Shown: positions 1 through 11,436, counted from the stretch's first letter. The stretch: DNA of 64,000 bases from Saccharina japonica (GCA_008828725.1 MEHQ01003470.1:369128-433127), one strand, 5' to 3'. The notes: generated by a model from the sequence alone, not told the origin. Translations and numbers: made by a program.

Positions 1-20
1 GGGTGGGGGGGGCGGGGGGT

Positions 21-68
<48 letters not shown>
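1..68. repeat. Poly-G tract
   Basis: The window opens with about 68 bases that are almost pure G, broken by a few T and C. Similar G runs (or C runs on the other strand) border most copies of the family A repeat described below. The true length is uncertain because assemblers often mis-size such tracts. Confidence 0.9.
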
Positions 69-145
69 CGCACTGATACAGCTGTCGACGAATGCAGAAA
101 CGAAATGGTAGATCGTGTGGCAAGGTATCGGTACGACTTGGATTC
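69..145 (+). repeat. Short coding-like repeat, copy 1
   Basis: Read in one + frame this piece gives TDTAVDECRNEMVDRVARY. Three other pieces in the first 2.1 kb give closely related peptides (343-400 +, 1425-1500 -, 1973-2060 -). The copies differ mostly at third codon positions, which suggests they came from a once-coding sequence. No protein family is recognised and no complete gene is visible around it. Confidence 0.5.
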
Positions 146-182
146 AATTTTTGTTCGTTCGTTTCTCGTCGAATTGCTTACT

Positions 183-310
183 GGGGGGTGTACTCGTGTC
201 GTGCATGGCCGTAGTCGTATGCCCATAGATCCTCGCATCCCTACAATGCCGGGACGGCGCACGTTGGATTTTCACCAACCAGGCAGATATTGCTTGCACC
301 AAGCTTTACT
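183..310 (+). repeat. Family A repeat (poly-G-bordered), short copy
   Basis: This copy contains the family core: a G run, then a TACTCATGTCGTGCA-type motif, a conserved GACCATAGACCCTCGCATCC-type block and CTACAATGCCGGGACGG. It continues into the segment about an accepted 'aaccaggcagac' motif and stops at a second G run. The same core occurs at least a dozen times in the window in both orientations. Confidence 0.85.
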
Positions 311-342
311 GGGGGGAGGGTGACAGCGATAGTACCGACACT

Positions 343-400
343 TGACACCGCTATTGACGAGAGTAGGAAGGAGGCGGCAGAAGGTGTGCCATGTGGTCCC
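343..400 (+). repeat. Short coding-like repeat, copy 2
   Basis: In the + frame starting at 343 the peptide LDTAIDESRKEAAEGV can be read, matching copies 1, 3 and 4. It follows directly after the family A copy and its trailing G run. It has no start codon context or continuing reading frame, so it is treated as a repeat fragment. Confidence 0.5.
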
Positions 401-1424
401 CGGAACGGCTTCGTAGCAGGGACGGGAATCCATGTTATACTATTTTCGCCTTGAGTACGATTTTCTCTCTTCTCTCTTCTCTCTACTTTCTTACTTTTTG
501 CCTTGCTTGTTTCTCTCTTTGTTTCCTTTCCCCCCCCGTCGTCCTTATGCCGGTATATTCCTCGTCTTCTTCGCATTGCTTCGCCCGTGCAGCAGTTAGT
601 TATCTTTTGCGCTTTTGGTCTCCTTGCGTCATTTGTAGTATGTTTCATTTCATAATTCGTTTTGTTTTATGGTGTTTAGTCCTTATTTTTGTGGTATCAT
701 ACGGCTTCTTCGTGTCGTTGTGTGTTCTCATACCCGGTATGCGATGTCATTTCAGTCAGTTATGTAGTTGTGCTTGCTTTAACCATTTATTTGGGGTCAT
801 TTTTTGTTTTTGGTTATTTCTGTCTCACAGTCTGTGGCCACATAATCTGTATCTCTCTAGGATTATTAGGAATCAGGGCAGGCACTGATGGGTGTACTGA
901 TGGACTGTGTGTGTGTGTGTGTTCTTCACATTAAACCTTCCTTTCTACCCGTCGACATCCAGCACACCCAGTGTCCGTGCCGATTCTTCATCCTAAAAAG
1001 GTACCAGTTCTGTGGTCACAAAACTACGACACAGAGATACTACACTCAGTGCAGTAAGCAGAGCAGACAATGCAACGCCATATACGACAGGCAAGACCTA
1101 CCCTGCTAGCAATCCAGGTGCATGCAAGAGAAAAAAAGAGAAAAAAGAAAAAAGCGAAAAGAAAAAATAATAAAAAGTAAATATACTGAAGCAAATCAAT
1201 AATCAAGCAACCAAATAAAAAGCATGACAAAAAAAGAAAGAAAGTGTCGTGCTTCTCCCAGAGGAGATGCGACCTCCAATAAAAAACCAAATGAAATGAA
1301 AGAAAATAAAATGGACCGAAACAGCGCCAACAGAGCAAGACTGAGAACGACAGGATAGGACAGCCAGCCGGAGCACACCGAAGGCCAGCCGAGGCAGGTT
1401 TGTGCCCATAGTACAGGCAGGTTC
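401..1424. other. No gene seen; AT/CT-rich sequence
   Basis: The stretch is low-complexity and pyrimidine- or purine-rich on one strand, with a (GT)n run at about 905-922. Open frames here encode only biased Phe/Leu/Cys-rich or Lys-rich peptides that fit base composition. I see no domain, splice pattern or RNA gene. Confidence 0.6.
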
Positions 1425-1500
1425 TACCAGCTAGTCGGTCTGGCACCTACTCTGTTTGCCGTCTCTTTCCTGCTTTCGTCCGTCCTGGTTTCCCTATGAC
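1425..1500 (-). repeat. Short coding-like repeat, copy 4
   Basis: On the - strand this reads TRTDESRKETANRVGARPT, clearly related to copies 1-3. A C run lies immediately to its right on the + strand. The next ~470 bases up to copy 3 are low-complexity A-rich sequence with no gene. Confidence 0.5.
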
Positions 1501-1972
1501 CCCCCCCACCCTCCGTCTCCCTTCCCTTGGGCGCCACCCATACAACGGGTACGTGGCACTTCCAACTCAATTCCGTTTCGTTCTCGTGTAACACACGAGA
1601 GTCCCGGAAAGAGAACGGGGAATGACAAAACCAAAATGAATACGTACGTAGCTAAGCCACCAAAGAAAGTCCTAGGACAAATACGGAAGGCGGAGAAACA
1701 AAGGCAAAAGCGATCACGGTAACATAAATAAGTGAAACAAAGTAAACGAAGCAAATGATGCGAGGGGTTGTAGCATCGCTGTCGTGCCCCCCTTGAGAAG
1801 CAACAACAGGCAATACAACAAGCAAAAATGAAAAAATGAAAAAAAGAAAAATAAGAAAAAAAATCAAACAAACAAACAAACAAACAAAGGGAAAGAAAGA
1901 CCACACCATAAACAGTGCCGCGTTCGAAGCGGCTACAGAGGTGCGCGGCACGGGTAGGCTAGGTGGGACTTA

Positions 1973-2060
1973 CTAGTCAGCCTGGTACCTTGCTACCCTG
2001 TCGGCTGTTTCCCTCCTGCTCTCATCAGCCGCGGTTTCCGTACGACTGTAGTTCAGTTGA
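1973..2060 (-). repeat. Short coding-like repeat, copy 3
   Basis: On the - strand this reads TETAADESRRETADRVARY, followed after three residues by a stop that overlaps a GTAAGT donor-like string. Compared with copy 1, nine of 18 aligned codons differ synonymously, including CGT versus AGG for Arg. It is the best preserved copy. 2061-2678 beyond it is AT-rich with no gene seen. Confidence 0.5.
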
Positions 2061-2678
2061 TTAGGTAGATGTAACATGGGAAAAACGGAAAAAAAACGGT
2101 TTAACGTAAAGACCAAACACACGTATGATACGTACAGGCACAGCAGTTCAGTACTACTATTAATAGTAGTATTGCGGGCACGAAATAACCCCTTTCTCTG
2201 CGGCTGCGCTGTGTGCGCTGATGATGTAAGGAACACGCAGCTTTTGTCGTGATGGGTGATTTGTCTACAGAACGAACGGTCCAGGTAGTAGTTAATACGT
2301 AGTGGTGGTATTTGCGGTGGTGTGTGATGATGTGATGACGCTGTTATCGTAATCATGCGTCATGAGAGCATGAGAGCCCGACACAATAACAACACGCACG
2401 GAAATATGAATAGCACCAATCCATAAAAATATTCGCGGAGAGGAGACGAGACGAGACGACGAGACACGAGACCTCCCCCTCTCCCCCCCCCCCCTCTGCA
2501 CATATTGCACGTATGAATCCGCATGGTGATACGTACGTGTGCCGTGTCTATGATATTATATTTAATAATAATTATATTTATTAATAGTAAAGACAGAACA
2601 TATACGTATATATATTATATACAAGGGCGCGTAAAATGTATATACCGCCGTAGTGGGGAGGGAGGATAAACAAGCCTA

Positions 2679-2767
2679 CTAACCCATACAGAACTGAAAA
2701 ATAAAGTCCCACACTATTTCCAAGTACTTTGTCCCCAAATTCGCGGGACCATTTCTTAAGGGGTTAA
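2679..2767. mobile_element. piggyBac-type MITE (TTAA family), degenerate
   Basis: About 90 bases with inverted ends, starting at CTAACCC and ending GGGGTTAA, with the internal GTCCC and TTTGTCCCCAAA blocks shared with copies at 10570, 15050, 25918 and 34742. The left TTAA has drifted to CTAA. It is far too short to encode a transposase. Confidence 0.7.
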
Positions 2768-3584
2768 TAGTGATCCCGGATCTGAGTTACGCCTAACGAG
2801 GGAGATTGAGAAAAATACGGCGAAGACGATAAATGGAAAGGAACAAAAACAAACACACACACATAAATATGTACGCGTTGTTGGTGTGTGTGTTGTCTTT
2901 ACATTAAATCGTCCTTTCTACCCAACTTTATCAGTACACCCAGTCAGTGTGTCTGTCCTGCATTCCTAAAATCCTAGAGAAGAATTACAAATTTTGGACA
3001 GTCATAGACTACTTACTCTGTGAGACAGAGAAAACCAAAACCAACAATAACCGCAAAAATAAATGGGTAGAGCGAGTGGAATGCCAACGTACAGGGTACG
3101 AGAACACAAGGACACAACAACTCATAAATAATGCTAGAAATATATAAAAAAGACAATAAAACAAGGCGAATTATGAACAACATGTGAACACTTTAGCGTA
3201 ACTTTGGACTGACGGCAAGGGGACCGCGGCCCGTGACGCGCGAGTATGATTATTCTCATTACATACATTTTATTCTTTTTTTTCTACGTCATCCCACCTG
3301 TATTATCTTCGCCCTCTGTCTCTCATCTCTTCTCTTCTCTCTTCTCTCCTCTCTCTACTCTCTCTCTTACTCCTCTCCTGTCTCTCTCTCTCTCTCTCTC
3401 TCTCTCCATCTCCTCCTTCTCTCTTCTCTCCTTCTCCCCTCTAGTCGTACTCAGATCCGGGTCACTAAGTAGGCTCTTCTCCCCCCTCCCCACCTACCGG
3501 TACGGTACCTCTCGCATTTTTGATCCCAAGAAGTGATTTGATTAAAATGGCACTTTCTTCCCTCGTCGACTCTCTATCGTCGAA
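2768..3584. other. No gene seen; includes CT-rich tract
   Basis: An A-rich segment (2800-3170) is followed by a (CT)n/TCTC tract at about 3310-3440. Overlapping frames give only Ser/Leu-rich low-complexity peptides. No promoter or RNA gene was recognised. Confidence 0.6.
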
Positions 3585-4150
3585 TTGTGCCCACACCCAC
3601 GCTACAATAGGCGCTCTCGACAGTTAGTTTTCGTGCCTTTCGAGAATAACCTACACATGTGTAGAAGAACCCCCCCCCTCTCCGAGCCTTGTCCTCCGCA
3701 CCGGTGCCCCGTTTTGGCATTGTGCACCGCCGCCGCCTGCCGGCGCCCGTTCTCCCGTTCGAATCGGGTGTCCGCCGCGGGAGGGCACCCAAATGCCCTC
3801 TCGGCCAAAAAAAGTAGCTGTTCCGGAGACTTGTCCCGAGAAAATAATAAGTACTCCGATTTCCACATCCTTCGCTTTGCCCCGCGCGGAACGGCCGCCA
3901 TGATTATAACTAGCTCTAATGACCGTCACTCGCCGTATCACCCCACAAGCGGCTAAAGAACAGGTCAGCGGAAGGGGAGCCGGGGGGCGGCCCCCGCCGT
4001 GCCCGGAACGAAGCGTGGGCCGGCCGCGTAATAGGGCAGAGGGCCCGCGTTTCGCCCCGTGCGCTTTACGCCCAGCACACCCCGCCCTTCGGCGAGATCC
4101 GGCGGCCGAGGCGGCCCCACGCGCGCTCCCGGGCACCGGTCCTTATAGCA
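3585..4150. other. GC-rich island, no identified gene
   Basis: This ~560-base block is much richer in G+C than its surroundings and carries overlapping open frames on both strands (3585-3956 +, 3651-4136 -). The encoded peptides are Arg/Pro/Ala-rich and I recognise no domain in any. It could be a CpG-rich control region or a decayed structural-RNA or coding fragment; nothing in the sequence decides between these. Confidence 0.4.
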
Positions 4151-4239
4151 GGAAGTATCGCCTCAACTCTAACTGCCAAGTGAAAAAGTACTAACTACGA
4201 CACCCTGTTCCCCACTTGCCGCTGCTGCGTCATCGTATC

Positions 4240-4500
<261 letters not shown>

Positions 4501-4695
4501 CTACTACGGGTATCTTTCTGTTTTACACATACAGAGAGAGAGGTGTATACAGAAGAAAAGCATGCGTGTGCCCAAGAGAAACAGATAATAACTGCTGCAC
4601 TGACGAAGCAACACGAAGAAGAGAGCAGAGGTATATACTCGTACATACGGTATGTATACACACGTCGTGTACACTGCCACTATAATCGTATACGC

Positions 4696-4806
4696 TACTC
4701 GTACTCGCCTCTATAATACCTGCTACTGCTACTGGCAGCAGCCAACAGCAAACTCGTACTCGCCACTATATACCTACTACTGCTACTGGCAGCAGCCAAC
4801 AGCAAA
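4696..4806. repeat. Tandem duplication, ~55-bp unit, two copies
   Basis: Two adjacent copies share TACTCGCC, CTACTGCTACTGGCAGCAG and CCAACAGCAAAC. The segment lies about 1 kb upstream of the ankyrin gene. The remaining upstream DNA (4807-5772) holds no other clear feature, and I see no TATA box or initiator that I would defend. Confidence 0.8.
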
Positions 4807-5772
4807 CAGAACTTCGTGCGGTTTGGATTTTGTTCTTGTTTGCATCTTGACAGTCTCCGGCCGTTGGGGCGAGAGCTGCCGCTGGATCTAATTGGCTGGG
4901 TCGTTCCAACTTTTCAAAAGTTTCCTCGCAGTTCGTCGTCATCAATATTCGAACGTCATATCTCCTCGACAGCCGACACGCACCATACCAGCAGTAGCAC
5001 TACCGTACTACAGCTGTACGGTAGCGTAGCAGCAATACGTACAAGTACCGTCCCGCTCTTTTGTAGCAGTAGCGTCTCACCAGGTTAGCAGCACAAAAAG
5101 TACTTTACACTGCTTGCTGCTGTGTTGTTGCTACTGGTGATTTTCGAGTATCAAATCCAGACAAGAATTTGCCACAGTGACGTCATTATACGGTGGCAAT
5201 ATGTACTTCTGACTTCTGACTATTTTCAAGTGATATAGTTTGTTGTGGTCTGCGGTCTGTGATCATGATGTTTCAGCAAAATAATCTTCTCGTTTTTTCA
5301 TACGAAAGATATTCCGATTGTGGTTGAGATCGTGGTGTCGCAATCTACTTATCTTTCCAGATTTTGTTATTATACTGAACAAACAATGGGAGATGGAAAT
5401 TACGTAGAGGGGATTTTATGGCCACCGGTTAATATTTTTTCTAAAAAAATCTTGTTTAAAAAAAGTTATCTGAATCTTCAAAGCCCCTCAAATGGAATTG
5501 CAAACGAAGTTGAGTGCTCACTAAAACCAAGTAAGTTTGGGAGATCTGTAGATCGTAGATGCAGGTGACAAAAAAAATACTACGAACGAAATTGCAATTG
5601 CATGCGACTCCCAGGTCCCAGGATCCCCTCGTCTTGTGAACGACGATTAGCACCAACACAGCAGTAGCAGCACCACGGAGGCAAAGCGAAGAAGGTGTAC
5701 AGGAGCCCTGCACACCAGCGAAGTGCTCCCACTCGCCTGTCTCCGTGCGGGCACCCTCTGGAGTTCAGCAGC

Positions 5773-7501
5773 ATGGCACCTCAAATGTACAGCGACGAGC
5801 ACGCCGCAAGAGATGTCGACCTTGTTACCCGCCACCTGGCCATCGCACGGTCGATGCCGCTTGAACTGAACCTTGATAGAGCCGCACGGTTCGGCGACTT
5901 CGCTTTGACAAGCCTCCTGCTCCAGACGCGAGCATCAGCACCAGGGGGCAACGCTTGCACCGACGACAACGACGGCTTCAGGGGCGGGAGGAGCTTGTTT
6001 GCGTCGGCCGCCTTCGGAGGCAACCCGGACATCGTGACAGCTTTGGTCCAAACCGTTGCTGGCCCTGGCCCTCTGCGTTCTCGTAGCAGCAGCAGCAGCC
6101 GCAGCAGCAGCAGCAGTCACAAGGCGGTTATTGCCGATGTCAACAAGCGCGACCCTGCCACAGGCCTGCACCCTCTCCACATCGCCACGCAGCGGGGGCA
6201 CCGGGGGGGCGTCCGGGCCCTGCTCTACTACGGAGCTGACGTCAACACGGCCGTGGATTTCAACCCCTCCACTCCGAGCAGCAGCAGGTGGCCCAGAACG
6301 CTGCTCAGAGGCATGACCTCGCTGCATTGGGCCGCATTTTTAGGCCACTGGGAGATCGTAGGGGACCTCATCATGAGCGGGGCAGACTTGGATGCGAGAG
6401 TCTGCCACTCAGGGGAGTCCCCGCTGCACCTGGCCGCGAGGCTCGGGCACACCGTGGCGGTGAGGATGCTGCTGGACGCGGGTGCGACGCCCACGCTGCT
6501 GTCGCGGTCAAAGCTGACTCCCATGGACCTCGCGGCGTGCAATAATCGGGGGGACACTGTTGGTGAGTTTTTGTGCCGTGGGGTCGACCCGAACAGCAGG
6601 AACCCTCTCGGATACACCGCTCTGCACCAGGCGGCGTATATGAACGCAGGCCAGGCGTTGGAAGTCTTGATTCGAGCGGGTGGCAGCCTCAGCTCGGTGA
6701 CGGATGCGGGTCGCACGCCTCTGCACGCGGCCGCTTTCTCGTCTCACGCCCCCGGTTCGACGGGCTCTGGTGGTGGTAGTGGTGGTGGTGGTGGTGATAG
6801 TGGTGGTGGTGGTGGTGGTGCTGCTGCTTGCTCTGATGCTGCTGCAACTGCTGCTACTGCTACTGGAAGTTCCCCTTCCTCTCCCCTCTCCTCCTCCTCC
6901 TCCTCTGCCATGGATGTCATCGCCCGTCACATCGACCCCGCCGAAGTGGACGTCGTAGACGCTTCCGGCTCGACGCCGCTCCGTGTGGCGTGCGTCTCCC
7001 TGAGAGAACAGGCCATCCAAGATCTGCTCCGCATGGGAGCGGACGAGAAACTGGTCCGGCTTTCGCCTGAATCCTTCTTCCACGTTCTGCCAGACGACGA
7101 CCACAACAGCACTGCTGCTTCTTCTGCTGACAAGGATACCGGTAGCAGCACTGCTGCTGCTGCTGCTGCTCGTGCTTGCGGTGGTGGTATTCATGTGAAC
7201 AGCAGCACCGGGTACCCCGGCGCAGGAGAAAGCGCGGAGCGGGTTGCTCGGGTGATGGCCATGCTGGCTGCGGCGCCGCGGGACAGAGCTTGGCGTCGGA
7301 GAGGGTGGCTGCCACTGCTGCTGGCTCGGGTCGTGTCTGTCTGCCCTCGGCGCTCTCTCGCGAGCATGCTGGTTGTTCTATGGACTGGTGGTGATGGTGG
7401 TGGTGGCGGCGGCGGCGGTGGTGGTGGTGGTGATTGCGCTGGCGATGCACGTCGTTTCGAGGAGGTCGGTGGTGGTGGTGGTGGTGGTGGTCACCGCAGC
7501 C

Positions 7502-7546
<45 letters not shown>

Positions 7547-7851
7547 GCAGCAGCAGCAGCAGCAGAGGCAGAGGCAGAGGCAGAAGCAGCAGCGGCAGCG
7601 GCAACACCAACCATGGTTTTTGCAGTGACATGAACGACCAGCAGCAGCGCAGAATTAGGCGACGAACGTCTTCCCCTCCTTGTGGTGCTGGTGGTGGTGG
7701 CGGTGGTGATGGCTGCGGAGAGAGGGATAATAACGCATCGTCAGCAAGGGGGGGGGGAGGGGGGAGGGACGCGACTCTTATGGAGGCGGTGGCTAGGACG
7801 TTCTTGTTAGAGGACGCCATCGTGTTCAGGCGGATTGTGGCCTTCCTCTGA
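5773..7851 (+). CDS. Ankyrin-repeat protein (692 aa)
   Basis: A single-exon ORF with seven or more ankyrin repeats, a fold used for protein-protein contacts; the binding partner and pathway are unknown. The clearest repeats carry T-P/S-L-H-x-A-A-type helices near residues 129 (LHPLHIATQRGH), 180 (MTSLHWAAFLGH), 213 (ESPLHLAARLGH), 247 (LTPMDLAACNN), 279 (YTALHQAAYMN), 312 (RTPLHAAAF) and 398 (STPLRVACVS). A Gly/Ala/Ser-rich insert separates the last two. The C-terminal third holds poly-Gly and a Ser/Arg run (residues ~575-620) coded by CAG/AGC triplets, and ends in a hydrophobic LMEAVARTFLLEDAIVF segment. The start is the first ATG; the frame is open 26 codons further upstream but without an ATG. 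No signal peptide or membrane helix is seen. Long antisense frames across it are composition artefacts. Introns upstream cannot be excluded. Confidence 0.85.
7494..7566 (+). repeat. CAG/AGC trinucleotide tract inside the ankyrin CDS
   Basis: The tract is read as a serine run in the ankyrin protein frame, flanked by GGT repeats read as glycine. Such tracts expand and contract, so the length of this protein segment probably varies between individuals. Confidence 0.9.
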
Positions 7852-8179
7852 CCGGTAAGGGCCTGCTGTACGTGTACTAAGAACTACCAATACTGCTGTA
7901 GTACTACTGACTGCTGCTCCCTGTAGCAGCATATTTTTTGTACCAGGTGTCATATGTACATGCTGTATCATAGCGCGGTGTTATATTATCCATATTTTGA
8001 GTACTATGTTATTGTTATACAGAGCTCCTTATATAAATAGGCCGCCGGGGCTTGTTGCGCGTGCGTAGCGATATATTCGCGACGTACCAGGTAAAAAACT
8101 TCGGAAGTACCCTTTGAAATATGCATTTACCGACTCGCTCTAACCGTTTTAGCCAAAGCGTATCCCATATTATAGAGGC

Positions 8180-8499
8180 GCCTTTACCACTCTTGACCCA
8201 CAAATCGTACCAGATGAAGTACCAAATATATTACGATTTGTTGGTGTTTTTACGTGTTTTTGGGTGTTTTTTTTTATCAAATCACGAGAACCCGTCGACC
8301 CAATCCAGCCCTAATCCTAACCCTAACCCTAACCCTAACCCTAACCCCAACCCTAGTCCAGGCTAAGGCTCGACCCGTGCGCGGCTTCGCCGCGCGTTTT
8401 GGACAATTTGAAAAAACAACGCGCGGACCACTACCAAAACCGTAATATATTTGGTACTTTATCTGGTACGATTTGTGGGTCAAGAGCTCTGGTAAAGGC
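8180..8499. mobile_element. MITE with ~60-bp inverted ends and telomere repeats in its loop
   Basis: The left arm (8180-8240) and right arm (8440-8499) are near-perfect inverted copies; both contain GCCTTTACCA, CTTGACCCACAAATCGTACC and AGTACCAAATATATTACG. The loop holds a CCCTAA array (8309-8355). No coding capacity and no clear target duplication were found, so the superfamily is not assigned. Confidence 0.85.
8309..8355. repeat. Interstitial telomere-type (CCCTAA)n array
   Basis: About seven CCCTAA units, the outer ones degenerate, sit in the loop of the 8180-8499 MITE. A second short array lies at 37465-37490. Confidence 0.95.
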
Positions 8500-8589
8500 T
8501 ACTGATATTATACGTACGGGTATAATATAATATTATGCATATATATGTATGTGGGTATATATTATACTAACTATACTACTGTGTAACTA

Positions 8590-8865
8590 TGAACTCGTTT
8601 GGGCTGGTCGGTGCTATATACTCGCCCGGTTGGTTACCTGCCCGGTGGTTACTTTTTCTTTATGATCGTATGATAGCTTTCAACAGTTTTTTTTTTAATT
8701 GTTCTTCGTTTTTGCCCGGTGGTTACGCACGAGTATAGCTGGTACGAGGAACGAACGCCTTCTGCTGTGTATAACTCCCTTTTCAGCGTGCGACACCCCC
8801 CCCCCGGGATTTCAAGTCATCCCCTGAAATCCCGAAGGCGAGCCTTGTACGTCTATACTATTTCC
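8590..8865 (+). repeat. Family H dispersed repeat
   Basis: The segment contains GGGCTGGTCGGTG, TGCCCGGTGGTTAC, GCTGGTACGAGGAACGAACG, CCCTTTTCAGC and GGGATTTCAAGTC in that order. The same order is seen at 22680-22970 (+) and, inverted, in three tandem copies at 42225-43025. It has no coding content. Confidence 0.85.
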
Positions 8866-9503
8866 GAGTTGTTTGCTCCAAAATGACTGGTACAGTCAGT
8901 GTTTGTAAAGATAGTGGTAAAACTACGCGATACTGCTGCCTGCTGCGGCGAAAACTAAGATCATCCTTGTTTTTTCTCGGAATGTATCGATACCATGCGG
9001 TACGTGGTACGGCAGAATATGGTGTACCTTGGTACCTGGCATACAGCTTTTACGGTACACGTATCATACGGTATACATGCAATATGGTACGCTACGGCAT
9101 ACTGGCAGTCTGTAGTAGTATACTATACCTGGTAGACGGTGTGCAGTGTACAGACCACGGCTATAAAATGGATGGCTGAATGCCGGTGCTGGTGTTGATA
9201 CTGATGGTGGATGCTGATATTGTCATTTTTTTGTGATAATGATGCGATGGTGATGGTGGTGGTGGTGATCATGGTGTTTTCGCTGATGATGATGACGATG
9301 GTGTGATAGTGACTATCATCATCACATTGTTATTTTGTTTCATACACAGTCGTCTACACAAGAAGTAGGTGTTGTGGCTTGGCTGGTGTACTGATTCATT
9401 GGTAACCAAACGAATTTGATGCCTGATGTCGAAGCTACGCCACAGGTTACTTCTGTATTTGACCTATTAATAGTACCGTCTCAATCTCTTACCGCGTCTT
9501 TCG
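8866..9503. other. No gene seen; includes GATGGT-rich tract
   Basis: A short open frame at 8883-9179 encodes a peptide with no recognisable features. 9190-9320 is a degenerate TGATGG/GATGAT simple repeat. Nothing else stands out. Confidence 0.6.
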
Positions 9504-9549
<46 letters not shown>

Positions 9550-9553
9550 CCCC
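9504..9553. repeat. Poly-C tract
   Basis: About 45 consecutive C bases. It is equivalent to the poly-G tracts that border family A copies, though no family A core lies directly against it. Confidence 0.9.
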
Positions 9554-9799
9554 TCCCGTTGATCGCAGATTAACCGACAAGTCCGAGTCAAAGGCGACGA
9601 AGCCAACAGCAGCAGGTAGCGCATGCTGACTCGTGTTTGGCACTGGCCACAATCACACCATCAGTCGATGCATGCATGGCTTGCGTTTGGCGGGTCATTA
9701 TTGTAAGACCGCGTGGTACCCCCCCCCCTCCCCGGTCCGTCTCGAAAGGGATGTGTGGTCAATGGTCAAATGACTAAGGCAACCAACGAATGAGTGCGC

Positions 9800-9880
9800 C
9801 CCCTTCCCGGCATTGTAGGGATGCGAGGGTCTATGGTCATACGACTACGGCCGTGTACGACATGAGTACCCCCCCCCCCC
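9800..9880 (-). repeat. Family A repeat, short copy
   Basis: The inverted core (CCCGGCATTGTAGGGATGCG through GACATGAGTACC) ends in a run of 14 C. It faces another copy at 9975-10075, forming a head-to-head pair about 100 bases apart. Confidence 0.85.
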
Positions 9881-9974
9881 CCTCCCTTTATCCCCCTTTC
9901 ACATCGATGGGCGATACTCCTGTACGGCTCTTCGTTGTATGTTGCGTTTGTTGTTCCATTCGCCCATTGTCACG

Positions 9975-10075
9975 GGGGGGGAGGGGGAGGCGGGGGTGTA
10001 CTCATGTCGTGCATGACCGTAGTCGTGTGACCATAGACCCTCGCATCCCTACAATGCCGGGACGGGACGGGACGG
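9975..10075 (+). repeat. Family A repeat, short copy
   Basis: A G-rich run precedes the core GTACTCATGTCGTGCATG to CTACAATGCCGGGACGG, after which GACGG is repeated three times. The DNA from 10076 to 10569 shows no gene; a small CAG cluster lies near 10397. Confidence 0.85.
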
Positions 10076-10569
10076 GGGTCACCGTGATCGCACGTCGCGA
10101 CCCTGATTGTTTTCTTTTTAGCTGTTTTGGCTGTGTTGGTGAAGTGGGGGGGGGGCGTCTGCTGTGATCGCTCTTTCCTTTTTGTGTCCGTAGTTTTGTC
10201 CTTATTTTTCACTGTTTAGATGATATAGAGCTACTGAAGCCTAAGCCGTTACAACGTTACAACATACAGAGTACTCGATAGATATTCTTGGTAGGGTCTT
10301 CGTTGTTCATTTCCTTGGATCATTGTTCCAGCCTAGCTAGCTATGTCGACCCCCCGTTTTAAAGGTTTTGGGATGAAATGTTTTCTGGATGTTCCAGCAG
10401 CAGCAGCAGCAAGCAGTGCACTCGTACGATACTGCTGCTGTATGTAGTAGTTGTGTCGGAGAGTTGCAGAAGGTCATATATAGAGTGCCCGTGCTGTTGT
10501 CGTTGTCTCTGTCGTACTTTTCGTATCCTGATAACCCCCATCCCTTGGGTTTGCTTTTTTTTCCAACCC

Positions 10570-10666
10570 TCAACCCTTCTAGGACTGGAGTCCCGTTTTG
10601 GGGAAAAAATACTTAGAATTAGAGTGCTTTGTCCCCAAAACGGGACTGCAGTTCTAAAAGGGTCAA
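10570..10666. mobile_element. piggyBac-type MITE, ends TCAA
   Basis: The ends are inverted: AACCCTTCTAGGACTGGAG on the left and CTGCAGTTCTAAAAGGGT on the right, with the TTAA target altered to TCAA on both sides. The internal CCCGTTTTGGGG is inverted as CCCCAAAACGGG. Confidence 0.85.
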
Positions 10667-11327
10667 GGAGCCTTCGCGGTGCTTACCATGTTCTCGGCGT
10701 AGCCACGGACATCTTGCACTGATTGATTTACCACACCCCTCCCCCCCCAAGAACGGTTTTACGGGGGTACGGATTCGGCAGACCCTTCGCAGTTGATGCG
10801 TTGGATCGGTGATCGTTCGTTTTATTGTGTGGTGACGGGAAAAAAAAACATGTTTTAGAGTCTGGAATATAATTTGCTCGGGTATTTATTGTACTTCTAG
10901 TTACAGTAGTAGTGGTGTCTTGATGTGGGAGTCTGCAACCAAGGTTTTTTATGTAGTATTGTGGCGTTTCTACCCCCCCCCCCCTTTGTTTTGGGGTGTT
11001 TTTTTTTGTTTTTTGAGTGTCGTGGAAGGAGAGGCCGGAAGAAGACTCGTTTGTTTTGCTGCCCTAGTGATGGATGGTGGTTTTATTGCAGCGACCGCAC
11101 ACACACCGCTGCAAACAGGGTTACGTACGGTGCAGTCGTCGTGATAACAATAATCTTGGACCGTGGACCGGATTTCCCGGAGATTTACTTGCCATAAGTA
11201 TACGTACGTACGAAGCTATATCGGGATCTGGTGGTGGTGGTTTTCTTTTTTTCGGGCGATCGACTGAAACACGTTTTGAGTTACTATTAATACCATACTG
11301 CTGTAGTAATACTATTAATAGTGTATT
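10667..11327. other. No gene seen
   Basis: The stretch has C and T runs (10738-10750, 10973-10984) and short open frames around 10920-11200 that encode peptides with no recognisable motif. No repeat family was matched. Confidence 0.5.
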
Positions 11328-11436
11328 GCGGGGGGGGGGGACAGTAATCAGGACCTAATATGCTTCGTAAGAATACTGGAGTATATAGGTTTTAGCGTGT
11401 GTAATGGGTCCTGATTACTATGGTCCCCCGCAGTAG
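11328..11436. mobile_element. Family D MITE (CGGGGGACC ends)
   Basis: The inverted ends are GGGGGACAGTAATCAGGACC on the left and GGTCCTGATTACTATGGTCC on the right, enclosing about 60 bases. It belongs to a family with at least nine copies in the window. Confidence 0.85.

Noticed and set aside
3585-4150. Possible structural RNA or plastid-derived piece in the GC-rich island
   Set aside because: No conserved rRNA or tRNA motif could be matched by eye; left as an unassigned island.
6228-7450. Several long - strand frames opposite the ankyrin gene
   Set aside because: They arise from GC-rich codons and triplet tracts of the sense gene and contain no domain.
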